The position numbers and the translations under genes are program-made. The notes under the pieces were generated by a model. The model searched no databases, was not told where the DNA came from, and was given only the letters and a program-made list of their open reading frames with translations. A DNA stretch of 64,000 nucleotides from Maricaulis sp048268525 (lineage in GTDB: Bacteria > Pseudomonadota > Alphaproteobacteria > Caulobacterales > Maricaulaceae), in contig NZ_JBLWVH010000003.1 of the NCBI RefSeq assembly GCF_048268525.1, forward strand, positions 62,001-126,000. Direction: 5' to 3'. Shown one piece after another: positions 52,076-60,568 of this stretch (position 1 is its first letter; each line of letters starts with the position of its first letter).

Positions 52076-52861
52076 CTAACGCTCCCGCCGCTCCAGCTCC
52101 CACACCCGTCCGGCGCCAAACCGGCCCGCCGGATCGCTTTCCTGGCGTGTCATGCGGATACCCTCCGGATCGATCTCGATCAGGTTGAAGCTGGCTGTCT
52201 CCAGCCGTGTCCGGCGTGAGAAGGTGGTGCCGGTGCCGATGAACCAGCAGGTCTGGTCGGGATCGGGTGAGGGCAGGACGAAGGTTTCGTGCAGATGACC
52301 GGTCAGGACCAGATCGCAGGCGGCTGACAGGCGCCGCGCCGCTTCGGCGCCGCCATGGGTTGCGGCGCGGGCGTCGGCGGGGTCGGGCGCGACCAGCGGG
52401 TGGTGACAGGCGAGGATGCGGGTTTTCGCACCGGCGGCCGCAAAGGCGTCGAGGGCCGCATCGACATCGCGCGGCGCGGCACGCCCCAGTGACCAGTCCG
52501 GCCGCCATTGGGCGCGGCGAGCCGTGTGCAGTGTTTCCACCTGGACGTCCGGACCACTCCAGCTTGGCCTGACCTGGTCACCCAGAGACCGCTCGAAGCG
52601 TCGCCACGGCCGGAAGGCCCGTTCGCCGGGCACATAGACCGGGACATCATGATTGCCCGGGCGACCGACAACGGGGCGATCGATCCGGGTGAACAGGGCC
52701 GAAGCGGCGTCCAGTTCGCGCCAGCGTGCGGCCTGGGTGAAGTCTCCCGCCGCGACAATGAGATCCGGTTCGAGTTCGGCGCAGGCGGCCTCGAACCCGG
52801 CCACCAGCTCGGCGTCTTCGGCGCCGAAATGTAGATCGGCGATGTGGATGATGCGGGTCAT
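52076..52861 (-). CDS. Metallophosphoesterase
   Basis: A 261-residue calcineurin-like phosphoesterase. Metal motifs are IADLHFG (Asp9, His11), VAAGDFTQ, RPGNHDVP and LACHHPLV, with TGHLHE near the C-terminus. This set binds two metals and hydrolyses phosphodiesters or phosphomonoesters; it resembles Icc-type phosphodiesterases. Its start overlaps the lipid kinase stop by 4 bp, so the two are coupled and may both act on lipid or nucleotide phosphates. Confidence 0.88.
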   Translation of the reverse strand: MTRIIHIADLHFGAEDAELVAGFEAACAELEPDLIVAAGDFTQAARWRELDAASALFTRIDRPVVGRPGNHDVPVYVPGERAFRPWRRFERSLGDQVRPSWSGPDVQVETLHTARRAQWRPDWSLGRAAPRDVDAALDAFAAAGAKTRILACHHPLVAPDPADARAATHGGAEAARRLSAACDLVLTGHLHETFVLPSPDPDQTCWFIGTGTTFSRRTRLETASFNLIEIDPEGIRMTRQESDPAGRFGAGRVWELERRER

Positions 52862-53730
52862 GCGGTCGGTTTCAACACGGTGACGGGGTCGGGCAGGCGG
52901 GTGATGCGGGCGAGGCGGCCCAGGGTGAGCGGTTCGCCGTCCACCATCGCCGCCAGTGGTTTGCGCGAGCGAATTTCGGCGGTGTCGAAACAGGCCGGAC
53001 GGGTGCGCGCGTCGGGATTGTCGGTACGGGTGAGCGTGTCGACCGGGGCCGCTGCCATGTCGCCGATATGGCGCCAGCTGGTCAGCACGGCGGCAAAGCC
53101 CGCATCGGGCGTGTCGGTCAGGGTCTCGTGCAGCGGGTCGGTGGCCAGGGTGACGTAAAGACCGGAGGCGCGCCCTGACACCTTGCGCCCGTCAAAGCGG
53201 CAGGTCAGCCGCGGCCGGAAGGCCTGACCCAGCGCCGCCGCCGTTCCGCGCAAGGCGCCGGACAGGGGATGTCGTCGGCTGTCATCACGCAGGCTCTCCC
53301 GCGCCCGGGCGAGGGCGGTCGGAAAGCCGATGCCGGCGGCGATCAGGAACAGGTTCCCGTCCAGCGATCCGGCAGCGAGTTCGTGGCGGTCATACCCGTC
53401 CACTTCATCGAGAATGGTCAGCGCGTCGCGGTCGCCATAGAGCGCCCGTGGCAGCAGGTTGGCGGTGCCCAGCGGCAGCGGGATCAGCGGCAGCCGGCAT
53501 TTCGCCTCCAGCGCCTGTTCGGTCACCGCCCGGATCGTCCCGTCGCCACCGGCAATGGCGATGGCATCGGCCTCGCTGTCCATCGCCGCGGCGAGCGCGT
53601 TGTCACCATCCTCGACCAGGTCGCCGATCCGGCACACGGACGGATGATCGCGCAACGCCTCGACCAGCTCGTCGCCCGATCGGGCGAGCGTGCCGCTGCG
53701 CGGGTTCATGACGATGGCTATGCGTTTCAC
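52858..53730 (-). CDS. Diacylglycerol kinase-family lipid kinase
   Basis: A 290-residue protein of the DAGK catalytic (YegS/BmrU-like) family. The nucleotide-binding motif IAGGDGTIRAV lies at residues 59-69, and PLPLGTANLLPRA follows near 86. It phosphorylates a lipid such as diacylglycerol or ceramide-type substrate using ATP. It is the first gene of a two-gene unit with the metallophosphoesterase. Confidence 0.85.
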   Translation of the reverse strand: MKRIAIVMNPRSGTLARSGDELVEALRDHPSVCRIGDLVEDGDNALAAAMDSEADAIAIAGGDGTIRAVTEQALEAKCRLPLIPLPLGTANLLPRALYGDRDALTILDEVDGYDRHELAAGSLDGNLFLIAAGIGFPTALARARESLRDDSRRHPLSGALRGTAAALGQAFRPRLTCRFDGRKVSGRASGLYVTLATDPLHETLTDTPDAGFAAVLTSWRHIGDMAAAPVDTLTRTDNPDARTRPACFDTAEIRSRKPLAAMVDGEPLTLGRLARITRLPDPVTVLKPTA

Positions 53731-53821
53731 AGGGGCGCTCCTGTCAGGCCTGCCGCCAAGGTGGGCGTGTTGCGGGGCGGGTCCAGTGCGGCGGGTTCAT
53801 TCAAGCGGCACTGTCGACCCT

Positions 53822-53848
53822 GCGCCGGGCGTTCATCAGGGGTGACAA
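53822..53848. repeat. Truncated relic of the 120-bp palindromic element
   Basis: These 27 bases match the right end of the 120-bp family (GCGCCGGGCG then TCATCAGGGATGACAA) with two or so substitutions. The left half is missing. It lies between the lipid kinase and GIY-YIG genes. Confidence 0.6.
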
Positions 53849-53968
53849 GGATGAGTGTCGCGGTTCCGCGCCGGTTGCCTGTCCCCGGTTTCCCGGATGA
53901 TTGAGTGGCGCCGTCCAGTGTGTCGGTATGCCTGGCGGCTCAATGAATCCGTATCGGCTTCGCCCGAT

Positions 53969-53996
53969 CGTCATCCTGACGAAAGTCAGGATGACG
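53969..53996. repeat. 28-bp perfect palindrome with GAAA loop
   Basis: CGTCATCCTGAC-GAAA-GTCAGGATGACG, 12-bp arms, 14 bp past the GIY-YIG stop on the minus strand. It may terminate that gene. The GTCATCC end resembles the 120-bp family. Confidence 0.7.
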
Positions 53997-54010
53997 GTTG
54001 GAGGGAGGTT

Positions 54011-54355
54011 TTAGTCCATAGGCGCCCACATCTGGATGCTCTCATAGAGGTCCTCCCAGTCAGGATTCATCTGCTCGATTAGAGTCAGTTTCCATTTTCG
54101 CCGCCATACCTTCAGTCGCTTCTCGCGTTCGATGGCAAAGCCGAAATCCTGGTGAAATTCATACCAGACGAGGTGCTTGACCCCGTATTTCCGCGTGAAG
54201 GCAGAGCCTTTGCCCTCGCGATGCATCATGACGCGCATGGCGATATTCCCGGTCACCCCGATATAGAGGGTGCCGTTTCGTTGACTCGCCAGAATGTAAA
54301 CGCACGGATGCTTCGCCAATGTGGCCCCCGCCGGCTTGGCCTTTCGTCGCGTCAT
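54011..54355 (-). CDS. GIY-YIG nuclease-domain protein
   Basis: A 114-residue single GIY-YIG domain protein. CVYILAS and TLYIGVT form the GIY-YIG core; NIAMRVMMHREGKGSAFTRKYG carries the catalytic Arg region, and a Glu occurs in AIEREKRLK. Small proteins of this type (UPF0213-like) are common and of unclear role. It is divergent from the antiporter operon. Confidence 0.85.
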   Translation of the reverse strand: MTRRKAKPAGATLAKHPCVYILASQRNGTLYIGVTGNIAMRVMMHREGKGSAFTRKYGVKHLVWYEFHQDFGFAIEREKRLKVWRRKWKLTLIEQMNPDWEDLYESIQMWAPMD

Positions 54356-54527
54356 AGTGATGCGTGGTCCGGGGCGGGGCTGTGACCCCGGTCACGCCGT
54401 GTTGTGACGCCCGGCAAGAAAAACCCTACGACGAGTGCGTCTGCATCTTCCCCACCGCTTCGTCTGGTCAAGGCTCGCCTGTCGGGCTAATTACCGGGGA
54501 AGCAGCGTTATCGCGCGGGGAGTTTCC

Positions 54528-55034
54528 ATGTTCTATGGCATCAGCCTGACCGCCATTCTGGTGGCGCTCTGGCTCACCTTGTCCGGCCCGTTCACCCTGT
54601 CGGGGGATTATCCCATCGTGATGGGACTGGGCCTGCTCAGCATTATCGGCACGGTCGCCCTGACCTACCGCATGCGCATTGTCGACCGCGAGACCGTTCC
54701 GATCGGTCCCGCGCTGGCCCTGTTCACCTATTGGGCTTGGCTGGGCGGCGAGATCGTCAAGGCCAACCTGGCGGTTCTGTGTCTGGTGATGAAGCCGGAA
54801 ATCGAAGTCGAGCCTCGCCTGATCCGTGTGCCGGCAGAGCAGCGCTCCGATCTGGGTCGCAGCGTGTTCGCCAACTCGATCACGCTGACGCCGGGCACGG
54901 TGACAGTCGATGTCGAGGATGATGGTTTCCTGGTCCACGCGCTGGACAATTCCTTCACTGATCCGGCCGGTTTCGCCGAGATGGGCGCGCGCTCCGATGT
55001 GGCGTCGGACGGCAAGAAGAAGAGGGCGGACTAA
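54528..55034 (+). CDS. mrpE: Mrp/Mnh antiporter subunit E
   Basis: A 168-residue MrpE-family protein. The ATG at 54528 follows CGGGGAG. Membrane segments lie at about 4-22, 28-46 and 60-82, and the soluble C-terminus has the family pattern VFANSITLTPGTVTVDVE. It is a small subunit of the multi-subunit sodium/proton antiporter. It is the first gene of the operon, and its stop overlaps the mrpF start by 1 bp. Confidence 0.92.
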   Translation: MFYGISLTAILVALWLTLSGPFTLSGDYPIVMGLGLLSIIGTVALTYRMRIVDRETVPIGPALALFTYWAWLGGEIVKANLAVLCLVMKPEIEVEPRLIRVPAEQRSDLGRSVFANSITLTPGTVTVDVEDDGFLVHALDNSFTDPAGFAEMGARSDVASDGKKKRAD

Positions 55035-55351
55035 TGCATTTCCTGATCTTCCTGGTCGCCATCGGCATGGCCGTGGCCATGGCCATCATGCTGGCCCGCC
55101 TGTTCGCCGGGCCGACCCTGTATGACCGTGTGCTGGCCGCCAATTCCTTCGGCACCAAAACGGTGCTCTTCCTGCTGGTTTTCGCCGCCTTGGTCGGCCG
55201 TCAGGACGCCATCGACATCGCGCTCCTGTATGCGCTGATCAATTTTGTGGCGACCATCGCGATCCTGAAATTCTTCCGCTACCGGTCGTTGGAGATCGCC
55301 CTGGCGCAGATGTCGCTGCGCAAGGCGCTGGATGGGGAGTACGAGAAATGA
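55034..55351 (+). CDS. mrpF: Mrp/Mnh antiporter subunit F
   Basis: A 105-residue protein with three membrane helices. ARLFAGPTLYDRVLAANSFGTK and DIALLYALINFV are MrpF (MnhF/PhaF) signatures. The start shares a base with the mrpE stop (TAATG) and the end overlaps mrpG by 4 bp. Confidence 0.93.
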   Translation: MHFLIFLVAIGMAVAMAIMLARLFAGPTLYDRVLAANSFGTKTVLFLLVFAALVGRQDAIDIALLYALINFVATIAILKFFRYRSLEIALAQMSLRKALDGEYEK

Positions 55352-55719
55352 GCCCCGCCGAGATTTTCCAGCATGCTCGCGACGTGTTCGCGATCGGTGC
55401 CATGGCCGTCGGCCTGGTGTTCGTGATTGCCGGTGCCACCGGTGTGATGCGCCTGCCCGACTTCTACACCCGCATGCATGCGGCTGGTGTCACTGACACG
55501 CTGGGCGCCGAGCTGATCATTCTCGGCCTGATCGCCCAGGCCGGTGACTGGCAGACAGCCGCCAAGCTGGCGCTGGTCGGCCTGCTGCTCTTCCTGACCA
55601 GCCCGACCGCGACCCACGCCATCGCCAATGCGGCGCACCGGGCCGGCCAGAAGCCGGACCTGGCCCATTTCAAGCCGAAACACCCCGCTGATGCGGCGTC
55701 CTCGGAGGCCTCCAAATGA
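55348..55719 (+). CDS. mrpG: Mrp/Mnh antiporter subunit G
   Basis: A 123-residue protein with three membrane helices. GATGVMRLPDFYTRMHAAGVTDTLG is the MrpG (MnhG/PhaG) signature. The tail is hydrophilic (KPDLAHFKPKHP). It overlaps both neighbours by 4 bp. Confidence 0.93.
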   Translation: MSPAEIFQHARDVFAIGAMAVGLVFVIAGATGVMRLPDFYTRMHAAGVTDTLGAELIILGLIAQAGDWQTAAKLALVGLLLFLTSPTATHAIANAAHRAGQKPDLAHFKPKHPADAASSEASK

Positions 55720-56285
55720 GCCATGCCGACCTGACCCAGTATCTGGATTACACGCTGATCGCCATGTTGCTTGCGGTCGGTTTTTCGATTGTCCGCCTGC
55801 GCAACCTGTTCGCGGTCGTCATCCTGATGGGCGTGTACTCGCTGCTTTGTGCCGCGTGGTTCGTGTCGCTCGACGCGGTCGATGTGGCCTTTACCGAAGC
55901 CGCAGTCGGGGCCGGTATCTCGACCGTGCTGATGCTCGGCGCGATGCTGCTGACGGCGCGTGAGAGCGAGCCGGCCGGAGCCGGGCGCCACTGGGCGGCC
56001 TTCGCCGTCGTCGCCGCAGCGGGTGCCGCGCTGTTCTTCGCCATTCCCGACATGCCGGTCTATGGCGATGCCGAGAGCCCGGCCAATGCCTATCTCGGGC
56101 GCGACTTCATGGAGCGAACGCCGCAGGACATCGCCGTGCCCAATGTCGTCACCGCCGTGCTGGCCAGCTATCGCGGCTATGACACCTTTGGCGAGACGGT
56201 CGTGGTCTTCACCGCTGCGCTGGGTGTGATGCTGCTGCTGGGCTTTGGTACCGGCGGACGTCGCAAGGAAGAGGAGGAGGACTGA
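55716..56285 (+). CDS. DUF4040 subunit (MrpA C-terminal / MbhD-E-like)
   Basis: A 189-residue membrane protein. Residues 10-85 contain three helices with AVVILMGVYSLLCAAWF and VDVAFTEAAVGAGISTVLML, the DUF4040 signature that corresponds to the C-terminal end of MrpA and to MbhD of archaeal hydrogenases. The rest has one helix at about 90-107, a periplasmic-type loop including the conserved PNVVTAVLASYRGYDTFGE, and a last helix, which match the next MrpA/MbhE-like segment. So one protein seems to fuse the MbhD and MbhE parts. Confidence 0.8.
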   Translation: MSHADLTQYLDYTLIAMLLAVGFSIVRLRNLFAVVILMGVYSLLCAAWFVSLDAVDVAFTEAAVGAGISTVLMLGAMLLTARESEPAGAGRHWAAFAVVAAAGAALFFAIPDMPVYGDAESPANAYLGRDFMERTPQDIAVPNVVTAVLASYRGYDTFGETVVVFTAALGVMLLLGFGTGGRRKEEEED

Positions 56286-56286
56286 C

Positions 56287-56745
56287 ATGTCACCGCACCT
56301 GATCCTTCGCGTTGTCTCCAAGCTCCTGATCCCGCTGATCGTGATCTTCGGCCTCTATGTCCAGTTCCACGGTGATTTCGGCCCGGGAGGCGGCTTCCAG
56401 GCGGGCGTGATCATCGCCGTCGCCGTGATCCTCTATGCCCTGATCTTCGGCATGGACGAGGCCCGCCGCGCCGTGCCGCCGGGCGCTGTGCGCTATGGCG
56501 CCGCGCTGGGTGTACTGATCTATGCCGGCGTCGGTGTCGCCACCCTGTTCATGGGCGGGGCGGGCGAGCCGCTGAACTTCCTCGACTATGACGCCCTGCA
56601 CCCCGACCAGGGTCACCATACCGGCCAGCATTACGGCATTCTTCTGGTCGAGCTTGGTGTTCTGACGACGGTCGCCTCGGTCATGCTGGCGATCTTCTAT
56701 GCCTTTGCCGGCCGCGTGCCGGACATCCCGGACGAGGAGTGGTAG
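56287..56745 (+). CDS. mrpB: Mrp/Mnh antiporter subunit B
   Basis: A 152-residue protein with four membrane helices. IFGLYVQFHGDFGPGGGFQAGV is the MrpB/MbhF signature. It starts at the ATG at 56287, 2 bp after the DUF4040 gene stop. The loop before the last helix is His-rich (DQGHHTGQHYG). Confidence 0.92.
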   Translation: MSPHLILRVVSKLLIPLIVIFGLYVQFHGDFGPGGGFQAGVIIAVAVILYALIFGMDEARRAVPPGAVRYGAALGVLIYAGVGVATLFMGGAGEPLNFLDYDALHPDQGHHTGQHYGILLVELGVLTTVASVMLAIFYAFAGRVPDIPDEEW

Positions 56746-56747
56746 CG

Positions 56748-57245
56748 ATGCTGGAGATCCTCGCAGAGCGCTTCAACTATATTCCCATCATCATCCTGAT
56801 GATGATCGGGCTGTATGTGGTCATCGCCACCGGCAATCTGGTCAAGCGACTGGTCGGCCTGTCATTGTTCCAGACCTCGGTCTTCCTGCTCTACATCACC
56901 ATCGGCAAGGTGTTCGGCGGTTCGCCGCCCATCATCGCCGATGATGGGCATCACGGTGAGGACGCCGGCCATGGAGCCGAAGCTGCCGTCGCGCATGGCG
57001 CCGATGCCGGCGAACACGCCGCTGAAGCGGCCGACCATGCGGTCGATACGGCCCACCAGGCCGCCGAAGTCATCTATTCCAACCCGCTGCCGCACGTCCT
57101 CATCCTGACCGCGATCGTGGTCGGCGTGGCGACCCTGGCGGTCGGTCTGGCGCTGGTCGTGCGCATCCGGGAGGCCTACGGGACCATCGAGGATGACGCC
57201 CTGAACACCGCCGACTACTCGCTTGAATCCGGGAGCGCCGAATAA
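56748..57245 (+). CDS. mrpC: Mrp/Mnh antiporter subunit C with His/Ala-rich loop insert
   Basis: A 165-residue NuoK-like subunit. Helix one is near 10-30 (IIILMMIGLYVVIA), helix two at about 36-56 (GLSLFQTSVFLLYITIG) and helix three at about 118-138. The usual family length is about 110-120; here residues about 62-110 form an extra loop rich in His, Ala, Asp and Glu (for example DDGHHGEDAGHG). The start is 3 bp after mrpB, and the stop shares a base with mrpD. Confidence 0.9.
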   Translation: MLEILAERFNYIPIIILMMIGLYVVIATGNLVKRLVGLSLFQTSVFLLYITIGKVFGGSPPIIADDGHHGEDAGHGAEAAVAHGADAGEHAAEAADHAVDTAHQAAEVIYSNPLPHVLILTAIVVGVATLAVGLALVVRIREAYGTIEDDALNTADYSLESGSAE

Positions 57246-58768
57246 TGCAGTTTCTGGCTGATTTCCTGCCCGCGGGCATCGCCATGCACGCGCCGGCGCT
57301 GATCGTTGTCATCCCGCTGATCATGGCCGCAGTGTCCGCCCTGATGCCGAATGGCCGGCTGGGCTGGCTGGTGACGCTGATCACCTCCGCCCTGGTCGCC
57401 ATCCTCGCCCTCAACCTGTTGGGTCAGGTCGCGACGCAGGACGTGATTTCCTATCATCTGGGAGGCTGGGCGCCGCCGCTGGGCATCGAATACCGCGTCG
57501 ACATGCTCAATATCCCGCTCCTGCTGCTGGTCGGCATCGTCGGGTTCCTGTGCGTGATCTACGCCCTGCCGAGCGTCGCCGATGAGATCGCCGAGAACAA
57601 GCAGGCGCTGTTCTATTCGGCCTTCCTGGTCTGTTTCGCCGGCCTCCTCGGTGTGACCATCACAGGCGACGCCTTCAACGTCTTCGTCTTCCTCGAGATC
57701 TCCTCGATCTCGACCTATGTCATCATCGCCATGGGCGCCGGCAAGGATCGCCGCGCCCTGACCGCCAGCTATAACTATCTGATCCTCGGCACGATCGGCG
57801 CCACCTTCTTCGTCATCGGTGTCGGATTCCTCTACATGGCGACCGGTACGCTGAACATGGCCGATATGGCGGCGATCCTGGAACAGACCGGTCACAACCG
57901 GGTCACCCAGGCGGCCTTCGCCTTTATCGTGGTCGGCCTCGGCCTGAAGGCGGCGATGTTCCCGCTGCACCTGTGGCTGCCCAACGCCTATGCCTTTGCG
58001 CCGAACTTCGTCACCGCCTTCCTCGCCTCGACGGCGACCAAGGTGGCCTTCTACGCGCTGATCCGCTTTTTGTTCTCGGTCTTCCATCCCGATGTCAGCT
58101 TCGTCTCGATGTCCTTCACCTGGCTGTTTGCCGTGGTCGGGACGATCGCGATGGTCGTCGCCTCCCTGCAGGCGGTCTTCCAGACCGATGCGCGCCGTTT
58201 GCTGGCCTATTCCTCGGTCGCCCAGGTCGGCTACATGATGCTGGGACTGGGCATGGGCACGGCCTCGGGCCTGTCGGCCGGCCTGTTGCACCTGATGAAC
58301 CATGCCCTGATGAAGGGCGCCCTGTTCATGGCGCTGGGTGCGTTTGCGCTCAATTTCGGCGTCCGCCGGGTCAAGGACCTGGCCGGGATGGGCAAGACCA
58401 TGCCGGCGTCGGCCTCGGCCTTCACCATTGCCGGCCTGTCGCTGGTCGGTGTGCCGCTGACGGTCGGCTTCACCTCGAAATGGTATCTCGTCACCGCCGC
58501 GCTCGAGCGTGGCTGGTGGTGGGCGGTGGCGGCGTTGATGCTGTCATCCCTGCTGGCCCTGGCCTATGTCGCCCGGCTGCTGTCGGCCATCTGGATGGAC
58601 GCACCGCCCAGCCATCATGGCGAGCTGATGCAGCGTCGTCTGGCGCCGTGGATGGTGCTGGTGCCGATGAGCTTTCTGGCCCTGGCCAATGTCTATTTCT
58701 TCTTCCACGCCGACCCGCTGGTCTGGCTGGCCCGGTCTGCGGCGGATGCCGTGATGGGAGGGAATTGA
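57245..58768 (+). CDS. mrpD: Mrp/Mnh antiporter subunit D, first NuoM/N-like
   Basis: A 507-residue protein with about 14 membrane helices, homologous to complex I subunits NuoL/M/N. The proton-path residues are visible: Glu in VFVFLEISSISTYVI (near 145) and Lys in GLGLKAAMFPLHLWLPNAYA (near 230). Later Lys residues are in MKGALFMALG. It is one of three such subunits here. It starts on the last base of mrpC. Confidence 0.92.
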   Translation: MQFLADFLPAGIAMHAPALIVVIPLIMAAVSALMPNGRLGWLVTLITSALVAILALNLLGQVATQDVISYHLGGWAPPLGIEYRVDMLNIPLLLLVGIVGFLCVIYALPSVADEIAENKQALFYSAFLVCFAGLLGVTITGDAFNVFVFLEISSISTYVIIAMGAGKDRRALTASYNYLILGTIGATFFVIGVGFLYMATGTLNMADMAAILEQTGHNRVTQAAFAFIVVGLGLKAAMFPLHLWLPNAYAFAPNFVTAFLASTATKVAFYALIRFLFSVFHPDVSFVSMSFTWLFAVVGTIAMVVASLQAVFQTDARRLLAYSSVAQVGYMMLGLGMGTASGLSAGLLHLMNHALMKGALFMALGAFALNFGVRRVKDLAGMGKTMPASASAFTIAGLSLVGVPLTVGFTSKWYLVTAALERGWWWAVAALMLSSLLALAYVARLLSAIWMDAPPSHHGELMQRRLAPWMVLVPMSFLALANVYFFFHADPLVWLARSAADAVMGGN

Positions 58769-58772
58769 GCTG

Positions 58773-60254
58773 ATGTGGACGCCTGAACTCTCTCTCGCCC
58801 TCGCCCTGGTCCTGCCGGCCCTTGGCGGTGTCTTCGTGGCCCTGCTGGGCTCGCGGCCCAATCTGCGTGAAGCGGCGACGCTGATCGCGGCCGTGCTGCT
58901 GGCCTTCAATGTCGCCTATCTGGTCGAGATCGCCCAAGGGCATCCGACCCTGGACCTCGCCACCCTGGCGCCGGGCCTGCACCTGGTGTTCCGCCTGGAA
59001 CCGCTGGGCGCCATCTTTGCCGCGGTCGCCTCCGGTCTGTGGATCGTCAATTCGCTCTATTCGATCGGCTATATGCGCGGCAATAACGAGAAGAACCAGA
59101 CCCGTTTCTATGTCTGTTTCTGTATCGCCATTGCCGGTGCCATGGGCGTGGCCCTGTCGGGCAATCTGCTGACCATGTTCCTCTTCTACGAGGTGCTCAC
59201 CCTGTCGACCTATCCGCTGGTCACGCACAAGGGGGATGCCAAGGCCAAGCGTGGCGGCGCAATCTACCTGTCCATCCTGCTGGGCACCTCGATCGGTCTG
59301 CTGCTGCCGGCGGTCATCGCCACCCATTTCCTCGCCGGATCGACCGATTTCGTCGCCGGTGGCCTGCTGGCGATCAATGAGATCACCCCGGCCATTTCCA
59401 GCGTGCTGCTGGTGCTGTTCGCCTTCGGGATCGGCAAGGCGGCGCTGATGCCGGTCCATCCCTGGCTGCCTAATGCCATGGTCGCGCCGACCCCGGTCTC
59501 GGCCCTGCTGCACGCCGTGGCCGTGGTGAAGGCCGGCGTTTTCGCCATGCTGAAAGTCGGCACCTATATCTTCGGACCGGCACTGATCGCCATCACCCCG
59601 GCCGCCGACGCCCTGGCCTGGATTGCCGGCATCTCCATCGTGCTGGCCTCCGTGGTCGCCATGACCAAGGATAATCTGAAAGCCCGGCTGGCCTTCTCGA
59701 CCGTGTCGCAGCTGTCCTATGTGACGCTGGGCGTGATGCTCGGCTCGCCGCTGGCGATGCTCGGCGGGGCCCTGCAGATCGTCATGCATGCCTGGGGCAA
59801 GATCACCCTCTTCATGAGTGCCGGCGCGATCTATACCGCCACCGGCAAGACCGAGATCTCGCAGATGGACGGGCTGGGCCGCTACATGCCCTGGCTGTTC
59901 ATCGCCTATACCGTCGGGGCGCTGTCGATCATCGGCCTGCCGCCACTGGGCGGATCCTGGCCGAAACTCTTCCTGCTGCAGGGCGCCTGGGAAAGCGGGC
60001 ATGGCTGGCTGATGGTGGCGCTGATTGCCTCCTCCATCCTCAATGTCGCCTATCTGCTGCCCTTGTCGGCGCGCGGTTTCTTCTCGCCGCCGGCTGAAGC
60101 CAAGCTGAAGAAGCAACCGCCCATGCTGGTCATCCTGCCGCCCGTCATCACGGCTGCGGGCGTGGTGGTGCTCTTCTTCCTCATCGGACCGCTGCGCGAC
60201 TATCTGGCGCCGGTCTTCCTGTCGTCGACCCTTGCTGCGGAGGCCGCACTGTGA
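58773..60254 (+). CDS. Second NuoM/N-like antiporter subunit
   Basis: A 493-residue proton-pumping subunit of the NuoL/M/N family. It keeps the key Glu (LFYEVLTLSTYPLV) and Lys (GIGKAALMPVHPWLPNAMVA). It is not a close copy of the first MrpD. Two or more MrpD-like subunits in one operon are unusual for Mrp antiporters, although they occur in respiratory and hydrogenase-linked complexes. The ATG is at 58773 after GGAGGG; the stop overlaps the GTG of the next gene. Confidence 0.9.
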   Translation: MWTPELSLALALVLPALGGVFVALLGSRPNLREAATLIAAVLLAFNVAYLVEIAQGHPTLDLATLAPGLHLVFRLEPLGAIFAAVASGLWIVNSLYSIGYMRGNNEKNQTRFYVCFCIAIAGAMGVALSGNLLTMFLFYEVLTLSTYPLVTHKGDAKAKRGGAIYLSILLGTSIGLLLPAVIATHFLAGSTDFVAGGLLAINEITPAISSVLLVLFAFGIGKAALMPVHPWLPNAMVAPTPVSALLHAVAVVKAGVFAMLKVGTYIFGPALIAITPAADALAWIAGISIVLASVVAMTKDNLKARLAFSTVSQLSYVTLGVMLGSPLAMLGGALQIVMHAWGKITLFMSAGAIYTATGKTEISQMDGLGRYMPWLFIAYTVGALSIIGLPPLGGSWPKLFLLQGAWESGHGWLMVALIASSILNVAYLLPLSARGFFSPPAEAKLKKQPPMLVILPPVITAAGVVVLFFLIGPLRDYLAPVFLSSTLAAEAAL

Positions 60255-60568
60255 GCGATCCTAACGGCAAACATGATGAACTGATCCACCCGGTCGCCCG
60301 GCCTTTCCTGTGGCTCGACTCGGGCTGGCTGAAAGCCTCGATGATCTGGATCTTCCTGGTCGCGACGCTGGGCTTTGTCGCCGTCGACTTCTTCCATCAC
60401 CGCCACGAATACGTCCACCTGGCCGAATTCTACGGTTTCTACGCCATGTGGGGCTTCGGCGCCTTCGTGCTGGCCGTCATGGTCGGCTGGTTCGTGATCC
60501 GCGGCCTGCTGGGCCGGGAAGAGGATTACTGGGACGGCGACAGTTCCGATGAGGAGGGCCAGTCATGA
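60251..60568 (+). CDS. Small two-helix membrane subunit of the antiporter operon
   Basis: A 105-residue protein with a GTG start overlapping the previous stop (GTGA at 60251-60254). Two membrane segments (about 30-48 and 62-84) are joined by a His-rich turn (FFHHRHEYVHL). The N-terminus is polar and the acidic tail is GDSSDEEGQ. I do not recognise a family. Its position between two NuoL-like genes and its overlaps mark it as an accessory subunit of the complex. Confidence 0.8.
   Translation: MSDPNGKHDELIHPVARPFLWLDSGWLKASMIWIFLVATLGFVAVDFFHHRHEYVHLAEFYGFYAMWGFGAFVLAVMVGWFVIRGLLGREEDYWDGDSSDEEGQS

Noticed and set aside
58491..60116. 541-codon minus-strand open frame across two antiporter subunits
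   Set aside because: Antisense to two convincing NuoM-like genes; low-complexity His/Gln/Gly translation.
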